Source of the DNA: an uncultured Holdemania sp.
Lineage (GTDB): Bacteria > Bacillota_I > Bacilli_A > Erysipelotrichales > Erysipelotrichaceae
Assembly (NCBI GenBank): GCA_904395815.1
Contig: CAJFOC010000037.1
Span: 1 to 35,043, forward strand
Length of the DNA: 35,043 bases
Direction: 5' to 3'
Positions within the stretch are counted from its first letter, which is position 1, and each line of letters opens with the position of its first letter. Both the position numbers and the translations under genes were made by a program. The notes under the pieces are model-generated. The model had not been told where the DNA came from, searched no databases, and saw only the letters and a list, made by a program, of their open reading frames with translations. This document shows, piece after piece, positions 1 to 10,052 of this stretch.

Positions 1-51
1 CAGGAAAAAACAGCGGCGATGCAGAAGGCGGTTGCCGAACTGATCGCGTAA
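1..51 (+). CDS. C-terminal end of an unidentified protein (partial)
   Basis: An open frame runs from the window edge to a TAA at 49-51 and gives a 16-residue tail ending in AVAELIA. It is followed 10 nt later by a good intrinsic terminator, which supports it as a real gene end. The tail is alanine-rich and probably helical. Too little is visible to name the protein; the frame is inferred only from the stop codon and the terminator position. Confidence 0.55.
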   Translation, partial: QEKTAAMQKAVAELIA

Positions 52-61
52 AACACGGAAG

Positions 62-86
62 GAAGCGGGAAATCCGCTTCTTTTTT
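62..86 (+). terminator. Intrinsic terminator of the upstream partial gene
   Basis: A 7-bp stem (GAAGCGG at 62-68 with CCGCTTC at 74-80) closes a 5-nt loop and is followed by six T residues at 81-86. It separates the gene at the window edge from the ANTAR-pyrG promoter. Confidence 0.85.
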
Positions 87-113
87 CTGTTCTGGGGAAA
101 GTTGAAAAAATTC

Positions 114-142
114 TTGAACTGCCCAGGGTCCTACGGTATAAT
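114..142 (+). promoter_or_regulatory. Sigma-A type promoter of the ANTAR-pyrG operon
   Basis: TTGAAC (114-119) and TATAAT (137-142) are separated by exactly 17 bp. The predicted transcription start is near 149-150, giving an unusually long leader of about 230 nt before the first gene at 381. Confidence 0.85.
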
Positions 143-156
143 AACATCCGTTGAAC

Positions 157-198
157 AAAGGGGTTCGTGAAAATGGTTCTTTTCATGTCCCCTTTTTT
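157..198 (+). terminator. Promoter-proximal attenuator-like terminator in the pyrG operon leader
   Basis: AAAGGGG (157-163) pairs with CCCCTTT (189-195). An inner stem, TGAAAA (168-173) with TTTTCA (180-185), closes a six-base loop TGGTTC (174-179). A run of six T residues (193-198) follows. The hairpin lies within the first 50 nt of the predicted transcript and 180 nt before the first gene, so it looks like a conditional terminator (attenuator) rather than a gene-end terminator. The regulator is not shown by the sequence; the ANTAR protein encoded next is the obvious candidate. Confidence 0.7.
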
Positions 199-380
199 CA
201 TGGATTAGAAGCTGAAAATGAGGTGAAACTGATGAATAGGAAACGGCTCTCTGGCTCCCGGTTCGTACAGAAAAACGATGTGCGTCTGTATCGTCTGACG
301 TTTTGCGGTTTACCAGGGCCGGCGTGCCGGTTTCTTATGGGATGGCGGCGTAATCAACCGCGCCGGACGGATGGTTTTCT
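199..380 (+). promoter_or_regulatory. Remaining leader of the ANTAR-pyrG operon, GC-rich and structured
   Basis: About 180 nt lie between the attenuator hairpin and the ANTAR start codon. Visible elements are AAAACG near 274 pairing with CGTTTT near 299, and a self-complementary CCGG-CGTG-CCGG stem near 318-330 that G-U pairs can extend and a short T-rich stretch follows. A GCGG/CCGC stem lies close to the start codon. No PyrR site, T-box motif or convincing leader peptide was recognised. An open frame over 151-384 exists but has no ribosome binding site and no family resemblance. Confidence 0.4.
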
Positions 381-2533
<2,153 letters not shown>

Positions 2534-2538
2534 ATTCA

Positions 2539-2567
2539 TTGACAGCTGACATGATTCATCGTATAAT
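2539..2567 (+). promoter_or_regulatory. Consensus promoter of the cold-shock gene
   Basis: Perfect consensus TTGACA (2539-2544) and TATAAT (2562-2567) are 17 bp apart. It is the strongest-looking promoter in the window and begins only 6 nt after the pyrG stop. The predicted start near 2574 gives a leader of about 120 nt. Confidence 0.92.
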
Positions 2568-2598
2568 ATAGATGATTTAGACCGATGGATGATATGGT

Positions 2599-2644
2599 AA
2601 CGCGCTGTGAGATCATGCTTCGAAAGGTGATATCAAGCGCGTTT
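2599..2644 (+). promoter_or_regulatory. Long stem-loop in the cold-shock mRNA leader
   Basis: AACGCGCT (2599-2606) pairs perfectly with AGCGCGTT (2636-2643). Inside it, GAGATCA and TGATATC pair with one mismatch, leaving a loop around TTCGAAAGG. A short T run (2642-2645) follows. Long structured leaders are characteristic of cold-shock mRNAs, so this may be a temperature-responsive or attenuating element; that role is inferred. Confidence 0.55.
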
Positions 2645-2692
2645 TAACTTATTGACCCACAAAGTTCTAAATTGTAAAGGAGGGTATTTGAA

Positions 2693-2902
2693 ATGAATAC
2701 TGGAAAAGTTAAGTGGTTTAATGCTGAAAAGGGCTACGGATTCATCTCTGACGACAACGGACAGGGAGATATCTTCGTTCATTTTTCCGGCATCAACGGC
2801 ACAGGCTATAAGAGCCTGGATGAGGGTCAGCACGTTTCCTACGATGTAGAAAACGATGAAAGAAGCGGAAAAACCCGCGCGGTCAACGTTACGGTTCTGT
2901 AA
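2693..2902 (+). CDS. Cold-shock domain protein (CspA family)
   Basis: A 69-residue single cold-shock domain protein of normal family length. It binds single-stranded RNA and DNA through RNP1 (KGYGFIS, residues 16-22) and RNP2 (DIFVHF, residues 28-33), and begins with the family-typical [11 protein letters not shown]. Such proteins act as RNA chaperones that melt secondary structure during cold shock or rapid growth. The start is set by an AAAGGAGGG ribosome binding site. The gene is a single transcription unit with its own consensus promoter, structured leader and terminator. Paralogues are usual in Firmicutes, so no gene letter is assigned. Confidence 0.96.
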   Translation: MNTGKVKWFNAEKGYGFISDDNGQGDIFVHFSGINGTGYKSLDEGQHVSYDVENDERSGKTRAVNVTVL

Positions 2903-2919
2903 TTCTTCCACTGATCGGC

Positions 2920-2944
2920 AGACGGCCTTGAGCCGTCTTTTTTT
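2920..2944 (+). terminator. Terminator of the cold-shock gene
   Basis: AGACGGC (2920-2926) pairs with GCCGTCT (2932-2938) around a 5-nt loop, followed by T residues through 2944. Confidence 0.92.
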
Positions 2945-2985
2945 ACGCTTGCCAGTAAGGGCTTACATTTGTCGGGAAGAAACCA

Positions 2986-3014
2986 TTGAACTGACTTTGG
3001 CGATGTTGTACAAT
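2986..3014 (+). promoter_or_regulatory. Promoter of the glgB unit
   Basis: TTGAAC (2986-2991) and TACAAT (3009-3014) are separated by 17 bp. The predicted start near 3021 gives a 120-nt leader containing a small open frame and a hairpin. Confidence 0.75.
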
Positions 3015-3039
3015 GAAATCAGGATCAGATTCTTTTGGG

Positions 3040-3144
3040 ATGAACAGAATGAAAAAAGAAAAGAGAGAACGCTGGAACGGGATTCGTTCAGCGCTTTTCA
3101 GCAGATTTGTTGATCCGAAGAAAGAAACAGGAGGATTTCCATGA
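3040..3144 (+). CDS. Possible 34-residue leader peptide or small protein ahead of glgB
   Basis: An ATG at 3040 (or the in-frame ATG at 3049) opens a 34-codon frame whose TGA at 3142-3144 overlaps the glgB start as ATGA, the same coupling seen for ANTAR-pyrG and rnr-smpB. The peptide is very basic in its first half (MKKEKRER) and has no recognisable family. The ribosome binding site is weak, and the frame begins about 20 nt after the predicted transcription start. It could be a translated leader that delivers ribosomes to glgB, or chance. Confidence 0.35.
   Translation: MNRMKKEKRERWNGIRSALFSRFVDPKKETGGFP
3070..3097 (+). promoter_or_regulatory. Hairpin with short T run in the glgB leader
   Basis: CGCTGGAACG (3070-3079) pairs with CGTTCAGCG (3085-3093) with one bulged G and a 5-nt loop, followed by CTTTT. 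It lies between the promoter and glgB and inside the small open frame, so it could attenuate transcription if translation of that frame stalls or fails. The T run is short, so terminator strength is uncertain. Confidence 0.4.
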
Positions 3145-5066
3145 ATCAGACAACACTCATCGAAAGCTTTCATCAGGGCCACTGCCTCGAAGCCTACCGG
3201 CTTTTTGGCGCGCATTTTACTTATGAACGGGTCAATGGCGTACGGTTTACGGTGTATGCGCCGCATGCGCGAAAAGTTCAGGTGATCGGTGATTTTAACG
3301 ACTGGAATGGAGACAACGCGGAAATGTCGCGGCTTTCGGTCGATCAGGGGATCTGGAGTCTGTTTATCCCGGATCTGAAAGAGGGAATGCGGTACAAATA
3401 CCGGATTGAAGACCGTCAGGGCCGGATTTTTGACAAGTCGGATCCGTATGCCTTTTACAGTGAAATGCGTCCGCAGAGCGCTTCGGTGATCGTCAATCTG
3501 GACAGCTTTCAGTGGAAAGATCAGATCTGGCTGGGGCGGCGGTCCAAGAATTTCAACGAACCGCTGAATATCTATGAACTGCATGCCGGCAGCTGGAAAA
3601 TGAACGGAGCGTACTGGCTGAATTACCGGGAGCTGATCCAGGAGCTGATTCCGTATGTGAAGCAGCAGGGGTTTACGCATATCGAACTGATGCCGTTGAA
3701 CGAACATCCGTTTGATGGTTCCTGGGGTTATCAGGCCAGCGGGTATTACAGCTGCACCTCGCGTTATGGCCGCTGTACGGAGCTGATGGAACTGATCAAT
3801 GAGTGTCATCGCAATCAGATCGGTGTGATTCTGGACATGGTGCCGGTTCATTTTGTCAAGGATGATCACGGCCTGCGCTATTTTGATGGCGAAGCGCTGT
3901 ATGAATATCCGAAATTTGAGGACGCCAACAGCGAGTGGGGAACGATGAATTTTGACCTGTGGAAAGAAGAGGTCAGAAGTTTTCTGATGTCCTCGGCCGC
4001 TTTCTGGTGTGAGTATTATCATATCGACGGGATCCGTATCGATGCCGTCAGCAACATCATCTACTGGGGCGGCAACAAGGACCGCGGCGTCAATGAGGGC
4101 GCGCTGGCGTTTATCCGCCGCATGAATTACTATCTGAACAGGAAATTCCCGGAAGTGATGCTGATTGCGGAAGATTCTTCGGATTATCCGAAGGTTACCC
4201 GTTCGACGCTGGAGCTGGGGCTGGGGTTTGACTACAAGTGGGATCTGGGCTGGATGAACGATACGCTGAAATATTATGGCCGGGATCCGATTTACCGCAA
4301 ATATCATCACAACGAACTGACGTTTTCCATGGCGTATTTCTATTCCGAACGGTTCATTCTGCCGCTGAGTCATGATGAGGTTGTTCATGGCAAGCATACG
4401 ATCGTCGACAAGATGTGGGGCAGTTACGATCAGAAATTCGCGCAGGCCAAAAACCTGTATCTCTATCAGTTCACTCATCCGGGCAAAAAGCTGAACTTCA
4501 TGGGCAATGAAATCGGCATGTTCCGCGAATGGGATGAAAAACGCGAACTGGACTGGTTTTTACTGGGATATCCGCGGCATGCGGCGTTTGCCCGCTTCTT
4601 CCGCGATCTGAGCCGTATCTATTCCCATCACCGGGCGCTGAGTCGTTATGATTTTGAGTTCAGAGGATTCCGCTGGATCGACGCCGACAATGGAGAACAG
4701 AGCGTTTACAGCTATTATCGTGAGGATGAACAGAAATACATGGTCGTGGTGCTGAACATGACGCCGGCCTCCTATGAACATTTCCGCATCGGCGTGCCGC
4801 AGAGGGGCAGCTACAGCGAACTGCTCAATACTGAAAAAGATATCTACGACGGCTGCAACATGTGCAACTATGAGCCGGTGAAATCGGAAGATATTCCGAT
4901 GCACCATTTTGAACAGTCGATCGATATCCGGGTGGCTCCGTTTGCCGGAATTCTGTTTTTCTGCCGTAAACAGCCTGCCGCCTCCGGCAGAAAAAAGACG
5001 GAAAACGCCAGCCGTTCTTCTGGCGAGGCACAAACGTCCATCTCAAGCCGACAGCGGACAAAATGA
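3141..5066 (+). CDS. glgB: 1,4-alpha-glucan (glycogen) branching enzyme
   Basis: GlgB cuts an alpha-1,4 chain and re-attaches it as an alpha-1,6 branch during glycogen synthesis. The 641-residue protein has an N-terminal carbohydrate-binding module 48 region (about 25-115, with VQVIGDFNDWNG), a central GH13 barrel and a C-terminal beta domain. GH13 motifs are visible: DMVPVHF (region I), GIRIDAVS with nucleophile Asp301, LIAEDSS with acid/base Glu344, and LSHDEVVHG (region IV). Region I is slightly divergent from the usual DWVPxHF. The last 30 residues are a polar serine/arginine-rich tail outside the catalytic fold. A GGAGG site sets the ATG. It is followed by its own terminator, so it is not in an obligate operon with glgP. 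Confidence 0.96.
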   Translation: MNQTTLIESFHQGHCLEAYRLFGAHFTYERVNGVRFTVYAPHARKVQVIGDFNDWNGDNAEMSRLSVDQGIWSLFIPDLKEGMRYKYRIEDRQGRIFDKSDPYAFYSEMRPQSASVIVNLDSFQWKDQIWLGRRSKNFNEPLNIYELHAGSWKMNGAYWLNYRELIQELIPYVKQQGFTHIELMPLNEHPFDGSWGYQASGYYSCTSRYGRCTELMELINECHRNQIGVILDMVPVHFVKDDHGLRYFDGEALYEYPKFEDANSEWGTMNFDLWKEEVRSFLMSSAAFWCEYYHIDGIRIDAVSNIIYWGGNKDRGVNEGALAFIRRMNYYLNRKFPEVMLIAEDSSDYPKVTRSTLELGLGFDYKWDLGWMNDTLKYYGRDPIYRKYHHNELTFSMAYFYSERFILPLSHDEVVHGKHTIVDKMWGSYDQKFAQAKNLYLYQFTHPGKKLNFMGNEIGMFREWDEKRELDWFLLGYPRHAAFARFFRDLSRIYSHHRALSRYDFEFRGFRWIDADNGEQSVYSYYREDEQKYMVVVLNMTPASYEHFRIGVPQRGSYSELLNTEKDIYDGCNMCNYEPVKSEDIPMHHFEQSIDIRVAPFAGILFFCRKQPAASGRKKTENASRSSGEAQTSISSRQRTK

Positions 5067-5075
5067 TGGTGATTG

Positions 5076-5129
5076 ACCGCGTTCCCCGGTGCTTCGCTTT
5101 GGCGATGGCGCGGGGAACGCGGTTTTTTT
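5076..5129 (+). terminator. Strong terminator of glgB
   Basis: A perfect 12-bp stem (5076-5087 with 5112-5123) is followed by seven T residues. The 24-nt loop can itself fold weakly through CGC/GCG. Confidence 0.93.
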
Positions 5130-5203
5130 CTGAAAATCCGAAAGAAATGTGATAACACAACGAGTTTCAGCGTGATTTCATCGCCGCCAAACCTAGGAAA
5201 ATA

Positions 5204-5231
5204 TTGCGTTTTAAGGAAAAACTGGTAAAAT
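5204..5231 (+). promoter_or_regulatory. Promoter of glgP
   Basis: TTGCGT (5204-5209) and TAAAAT (5226-5231) are separated by 16 bp. The predicted start is about 13 nt before ATG 5251, leaving room only for the GGGAGG ribosome binding site. Confidence 0.65.
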
Positions 5232-5250
5232 ACACGCGGGAGGTTAGAGT

Positions 5251-7671
5251 ATGTTCAATAACAAGCAGGAATTCGTTGACGAATTTACGAAACGGATCGA
5301 AGAAAACTTTGGACGTTCCGTCGCTCAGTCTCATCCGACCGAGCGCTTTATGGTATTGGGACAGATGATCCGTGATTTCGCCGGAATTCACTGGAAACAG
5401 ACAAAAGAGAAAATCGCGCAGGAGCAGGCCAAACAGATGTATTACTTCTCGATGGAGTTTCTGATCGGCCGGATGCTGACCAATAATCTGATGAATCTGG
5501 GGATCTATGAGCTGGTTCGTGACGGCTTAAAAGATCTTGGAATGGATATTAACGAACTGGAGGAGCTGGAATCCGACGCAGGTCTGGGCAACGGCGGTCT
5601 GGGCCGTCTGGCCGCCTGTTTTCTTGATTCGCTGGCGTCGCTGCAGCTGCCGGGCAACGGCAACTGCATCCGCTATCAGTACGGCCTGTTCCGTCAGAAA
5701 ATCGAAAACGGGTATCAGGTAGAGGTACCGGATCAGTGGCTGCGGCTGGGCAATGTCTGGGAAGTGCGCAAGCCGAAAAGCGCTGTGGATGTCCGCTTCT
5801 GGGGACATATTGAAATGCGCAAGGATGAAAACGGGCGCATGATTTTTGACCATGTCGACGCCGAGCATGTGCTGGCTGTTCCGTATGATATGCCGGTGGT
5901 CGGTCATGGAACCAAGGAGACCAACACGCTGCGTCTGTGGTCGGCAGAAGCGTCGGACATCATTCCGACCAACAAGGATTTCCGCCTGTATCTGCAGGAG
6001 CTGCAGGAAATCTGTCTGAACGTGTATCCGGATGATTCGACCGATGTCGGCAAGATTCTGCGTCTGAAACAGCAGTATTTCTTCGTGTCGGCCGGGGTCA
6101 GCTCCATTATCCGTTCGCATCTGAATGTGTATCCGACGCTGGATAATCTGGCTGACAAGGTGGCTATTCAGCTCAACGATACGCATCCGGTGCTGGCCAT
6201 TCCGGAACTGATGCGGATTCTGATGGATGATTACGGCTATGCCTGGGAACAGGCGTGGGAAATCACGACCGGGGTGATGGCCTATACCAATCATACGATT
6301 CTTTCCGAGGCGCTGGAAAAATGGCCGGTTTCCTTCGTGCAGCGACTGCTTCCGCGGATTTACATGATCATCGAGGAGATCAACCGCCGTTTCATGAAAC
6401 AGATCGGCGAACAGTTTCCCAACGAGCCGGATATGGCTTATCGGATGGCGATCATCAAGGAAGATCAGGTTCACATGGCTTCGCTGGCCATCGCCGGTTC
6501 GCACAGTGTCAACGGGGTGGCGCAGCTGCATACCGACATTCTGGTCAATGACCTGTTCCGTGACTTTGTGCGTCTGTGGCCGCAGAAGTTCAACAACAAG
6601 ACCAACGGCATCACCCATCGCCGCTGGCTGCTGTATTCCAATCCGCAGCTCAGAGCGATGCTGAAGGATCTGATTGGCGAGGAGTACGAATACGATCTGG
6701 ATCAGATTGAAAAACTGATGGATAAGGTGGATGACCCACAGGTACAGCAGCGTTTCATGCAGATCAAGCGTGAACGGAAGGTCATTCTGGCTCAGGATGT
6801 CAAAAAGCGCTGCGGCATTGAGATTGACCCGGATTCCATTTTCGATGTGCAGGCCAAGCGGCTGCACGCGTATAAACGTCAGCTGCTGAACGCGCTGCAT
6901 ATTATCTATCTGTATCAGCGAATGAAGGAAGATCCGTCCTTTACGATTCGTCCGACTACGTTCTTGTTTGCCGCCAAGGCCGCTCCGGCGTATTATTTCG
7001 CCAAAAAGGTAATCAAGCTGATCAACAGTCTGGCTGAGGTGATCAACCAGGATCCACGCATCAGCCGGATGATGAAAGTGGTGTTCATTCCGAACTACAG
7101 CGTTTCGATCGCCGAGGTGCTGATGAACGCCGCTGATGTTTCCGAACAGATTTCCACCGCCGGCAAGGAAGCCAGCGGAACCGGCAACATGAAATTCATG
7201 ATGAACGGAGCGCTGACGCTGGGAACTCTGGATGGCGCCAATGTGGAAATTGACGCCCGGGTAGGCCGCGAAAACGATGTGATCTTCGGTCTGACCGTGG
7301 AACAGGTGGAACAGATCCGTCCGCATTATAACGCCTGGGATTACTACAACGGCGATATCCGGATCCGCAAGGCGATGGATTCTCTGGTGGACGGCACCTG
7401 GTCGCAGGATCTGGATGAATTCCGGATGATCTTTGACGAGGTGATGTATAAAAATGACGAGTATCTGCTGCTGGCGGACTTTGACAGCTATGTCAGAGCA
7501 CATGAGGAAATTCAGCGGCGTTATCAGGATTCGTCCGGCTGGGCGCGCAGCTGTCTGATCAACATCGCGAAATCAGGATACTTCACTTCCGACCGGACGA
7601 TCCGGCAGTATGCCGAGGAAATCTGGAATATTCAGCCGGTTCATCTGGATGATCCGACAAAAACAGTCTGA
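5251..7671 (+). CDS. glgP: Glycogen/maltodextrin phosphorylase
   Basis: This GT35 phosphorylase releases glucose-1-phosphate from glycogen or maltodextrin ends using pyridoxal phosphate. The 806-residue length is typical. Visible family motifs are GLGNGGLGRLAACFLDS in the N-terminal half, the ETNTLRLW region, NGITHRRWL, RLHAYKRQLLN, and the PLP-binding segment EASGTGNMKFMMNG with the Schiff-base Lys648. A GGGAGG site sets ATG 5251. It lies between glgB and a pullulanase, which fits glycogen breakdown, but each gene has its own promoter and terminator. The glgP name is preferred from context; malP cannot be excluded from sequence alone. Confidence 0.95.
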   Translation: MFNNKQEFVDEFTKRIEENFGRSVAQSHPTERFMVLGQMIRDFAGIHWKQTKEKIAQEQAKQMYYFSMEFLIGRMLTNNLMNLGIYELVRDGLKDLGMDINELEELESDAGLGNGGLGRLAACFLDSLASLQLPGNGNCIRYQYGLFRQKIENGYQVEVPDQWLRLGNVWEVRKPKSAVDVRFWGHIEMRKDENGRMIFDHVDAEHVLAVPYDMPVVGHGTKETNTLRLWSAEASDIIPTNKDFRLYLQELQEICLNVYPDDSTDVGKILRLKQQYFFVSAGVSSIIRSHLNVYPTLDNLADKVAIQLNDTHPVLAIPELMRILMDDYGYAWEQAWEITTGVMAYTNHTILSEALEKWPVSFVQRLLPRIYMIIEEINRRFMKQIGEQFPNEPDMAYRMAIIKEDQVHMASLAIAGSHSVNGVAQLHTDILVNDLFRDFVRLWPQKFNNKTNGITHRRWLLYSNPQLRAMLKDLIGEEYEYDLDQIEKLMDKVDDPQVQQRFMQIKRERKVILAQDVKKRCGIEIDPDSIFDVQAKRLHAYKRQLLNALHIIYLYQRMKEDPSFTIRPTTFLFAAKAAPAYYFAKKVIKLINSLAEVINQDPRISRMMKVVFIPNYSVSIAEVLMNAADVSEQISTAGKEASGTGNMKFMMNGALTLGTLDGANVEIDARVGRENDVIFGLTVEQVEQIRPHYNAWDYYNGDIRIRKAMDSLVDGTWSQDLDEFRMIFDEVMYKNDEYLLLADFDSYVRAHEEIQRRYQDSSGWARSCLINIAKSGYFTSDRTIRQYAEEIWNIQPVHLDDPTKTV

Positions 7672-7691
7672 CCCTGACGGTCAGGCTTTTT
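7666..7691 (+). terminator. Terminator of glgP overlapping its stop codon
   Basis: GTCTGACC (7666-7673) pairs with GGTCAGGC (7679-7686, one G-U), followed by five T residues. The stop TGA (7669-7671) lies inside the 5' arm. Confidence 0.88.
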
Positions 7692-7732
7692 GTTTGTTGA
7701 TAATGAAAAATCATGAAAGTCCCGGCGGCCCC

Positions 7733-7762
7733 TTGTTGAATTCCGCCATTGTCCTTTATAAT
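7733..7762 (+). promoter_or_regulatory. Promoter of the pullulanase gene
   Basis: A clear TATAAT lies at 7757-7762. The -35 is TTGTTG (7733-7738, 18-bp spacer) or TTGAAT (7736-7741, 15-bp spacer). The start would fall near 7769. Confidence 0.7.
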
Positions 7763-7793
7763 AGAAAAGCATTGAAAAAAGAGGGTTACCGTG

Positions 7794-9926
7794 ATGAGAG
7801 AAAACACAAGTATGGAAGCCTATATGGATGATTACGGGGAGATTGTCGTTCTTCTTTCCCAGCGTTTTTATAATGGCCGCAGCGAAAAGTTTTTTCTGGT
7901 CATTCCCCAGGGAGAGATGATTGCCTGTCAGATTCGCGGGCGGGAAACGCACGAGAGCTATACTCAGTACACGCTGACCGGTCCGGCAGTGCGGGTGGGA
8001 CCGGAGTATGAGCTGGTTGAGGAGCATGGCCATCGGGTTGTCCTGCAATACCGTCGGATTGTGCAGACGGAACGTTTTGAGAACGATTTTGCCTATGATG
8101 GCGATGATCTGGGCGCCCGCTGCAGTCAGGATCGGACAGAATTCGCTTTGTGGGCGCCGACTGCCAGCCGTGTTCAGATTGATCTGCAGTCCGGTACGCA
8201 ATCGCGGCTGATCGAAATGCAGCGGCATTCGCAGGGAGTCTGGCGGGCGGTGGCGGAAGGCGACTGGCATGGCGCGACGTATCTGTATCAGCTGAGAATC
8301 AATGGCGAACTGCGACGGAGTACGGATCCTTACGGTCTGTCCTCAACGGCCAACGGCCGGCGCAGCGGGATTGTGGATCCTTCGCGAATGACGTTTGACC
8401 GTCATCGGGAAGCGCTGGCGCCGCTGGAAGCGATGACCGACGCGGTGATCTATGAGCTGAGCGTTCGTGATTTTACCAGCGCGGACAGTTCAGGAACGCA
8501 AACGCATGGCCAGTTTCTGTCGCTGTGCGAGGAAAACACCCAGCTGGAAGGACGGCCGACCGGACTGGCTTATCTGAGCTCGCTGGGGGTGACTCACGTC
8601 CAGCTGATGCCGGTAGCGGATTTTGCCACGGTGGATGAGGAACATCCGGCGTCGTTCTATAACTGGGGATACGATCCGTTACAGTATTTCTGTCCGGAAG
8701 GCAGCTACAGCAGTGATCCGAACGATCCGCTTTGCCGGGTTGCGGAATTGCAGCAGCTGATCAGTACGCTGCACCGACATGGTTTACGCGTCAATCTGGA
8801 CGTTGTTTTCAATCATCATTATGACATTCAGTTTTCCGCCTTTGACGCCTGCGTGCCTTATTATTATTTCCGAACGACGCCTTCCGGTTTTATTTCCAAC
8901 GGTTCCGGCTGCGGCAACGATACGGACTCCGTCCGCCGGATGATGCGCAAATTCATGGTGGATTGCGTGCTCAGCTGGATCCAGCTGTACGATGTCGACG
9001 GTTTCCGGTTTGATCTGATGGGGCTGCATGATATTGATACAATGAATCAGATCGTCAGAGAAGGCCGGCGGCTGAAGCCGGATCTGATGGTGTATGGCGA
9101 GGGCTGGGATATGCCGACGGCGCTGGATTCGGCACAGAAAGCCTGTCAGAGAAACAATGCTCAAATGCCGCAGATCGCTCATTTCAACGATGTTTTCCGC
9201 GATGTGATCAAGGGCCGGACGTCGGAATACGAGGTACAGGCCCGCGGCTATATGACCGGCAATCTGTATCAGTGTCATGAGGTTCCTTCCTGTCTGTGCG
9301 CTCATACGCTGGATGGCCCGTATACCCAAATTTATCAGCAGCCGCATCAGAGTATCAACTACGTTGAATGTCATGACAACGCGACCAGCTGGGATAAAAT
9401 GAAGGACTGCTGCAAGGATGAGGTGCGGGAAGTGCGGGTGCGCCGTCAGAAGCTGATGATCGCGACCGTGCTGGTTGCGCAGGGGATTCCTTTTCTGCAG
9501 AGCGGACAGGAATTCTGCCGTACCAAGTACGGACTGCATAACACCTACAACAAGCCGGACAACATCAACGCGCTGGACTGGCACCGCTGTCTGCGCAATC
9601 TGGACGTAGTGGAATTTACCCGCGACTGCATTCAGCTGCGCCGCCAGATCGGCGCTTTCCGGCTGCGCAGCCGCGAACAGATCGCCGCGCATGTCAGCTT
9701 TGCGATGCTGGAGGGCGGCATGGTGCTTTACCAGCTCAACGATGTCAGCCAGTTCTGTCCGTATCAGACGGTCAAGGTCATTTTCAATCCGTCCGGTTCA
9801 GTGCAGTATGTGGAGCTGGATGGGGATTACCTGCAGATTTTCAATGAAGCCGGACTGCTCACAATGCCATTGTGGATCTGTCATCTGGCAGTCAATCCGG
9901 TTTCGATGGTCGTCATGGCTCGCTGA
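7794..9926 (+). CDS. pulA: Type I pullulanase / glycogen debranching GH13 enzyme
   Basis: This 710-residue protein hydrolyses alpha-1,6 branches of pullulan, limit dextrin or glycogen. The type I signature YNWGYDP begins at Tyr289. GH13 motifs follow: LDVVFNHHYD (region I), GFRFDLMG with nucleophile Asp407, VYGEGWD with acid/base Glu436, and YVECHDNATSWDKM (region IV). The N-terminal 200 residues form the usual non-catalytic beta modules, including a CBM48-like FALWAPTASRVQIDL stretch. There is no signal peptide, so it acts in the cytoplasm on stored glycogen, consistent with glgP upstream. A GAGGG site serves ATG 7794; the GTG at 7791 immediately before it is an alternative. Confidence 0.95.
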   Translation: MRENTSMEAYMDDYGEIVVLLSQRFYNGRSEKFFLVIPQGEMIACQIRGRETHESYTQYTLTGPAVRVGPEYELVEEHGHRVVLQYRRIVQTERFENDFAYDGDDLGARCSQDRTEFALWAPTASRVQIDLQSGTQSRLIEMQRHSQGVWRAVAEGDWHGATYLYQLRINGELRRSTDPYGLSSTANGRRSGIVDPSRMTFDRHREALAPLEAMTDAVIYELSVRDFTSADSSGTQTHGQFLSLCEENTQLEGRPTGLAYLSSLGVTHVQLMPVADFATVDEEHPASFYNWGYDPLQYFCPEGSYSSDPNDPLCRVAELQQLISTLHRHGLRVNLDVVFNHHYDIQFSAFDACVPYYYFRTTPSGFISNGSGCGNDTDSVRRMMRKFMVDCVLSWIQLYDVDGFRFDLMGLHDIDTMNQIVREGRRLKPDLMVYGEGWDMPTALDSAQKACQRNNAQMPQIAHFNDVFRDVIKGRTSEYEVQARGYMTGNLYQCHEVPSCLCAHTLDGPYTQIYQQPHQSINYVECHDNATSWDKMKDCCKDEVREVRVRRQKLMIATVLVAQGIPFLQSGQEFCRTKYGLHNTYNKPDNINALDWHRCLRNLDVVEFTRDCIQLRRQIGAFRLRSREQIAAHVSFAMLEGGMVLYQLNDVSQFCPYQTVKVIFNPSGSVQYVELDGDYLQIFNEAGLLTMPLWICHLAVNPVSMVVMAR

Positions 9927-9927
9927 G

Positions 9928-9949
9928 GCACGGGATTCCCGTGCTTTTT
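9928..9949 (+). terminator. Terminator of the pullulanase gene
   Basis: GCACGGG (9928-9934) pairs with CCCGTGC (9938-9944) across a 3-nt loop, followed by five T residues. It begins 2 nt after the stop codon. Confidence 0.92.
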
Positions 9950-9986
9950 GTTTTGTGAGGGAGAGCTGAAATCGATCTGCCGGTCA

Positions 9987-10015
9987 TTGTCAAACGAAGG
10001 GAAACAGTGTATGAT
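9987..10015 (+). promoter_or_regulatory. Promoter of secA
   Basis: TTGTCA (9987-9992) and TATGAT (10010-10015) are separated by 17 bp. The predicted start near 10022 gives a 30-nt leader carrying the CGGAGGTGG ribosome binding site. Confidence 0.8.
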
Positions 10016-10052
10016 GATACAGATTGCCGGAGAATACCGGCGGAGGTGGCCT

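Noticed and set aside
143-165. CTP-sensitive reiterative transcription as in Bacillus pyrG
   Set aside because: The predicted start region is ACATCCGTTGAAC, with no GGGC start; the G run comes later in the transcript.
4970-4998. CTGCCG/CGGCAG hairpin near the end of glgB
   Set aside because: It is followed by A residues on the plus strand and lies inside the coding frame; the real terminator is downstream.
5527-7503. 658-codon minus-strand frame opposite glgP
   Set aside because: Shadow of glgP codon usage; no family resemblance, no promoter or ribosome binding site.
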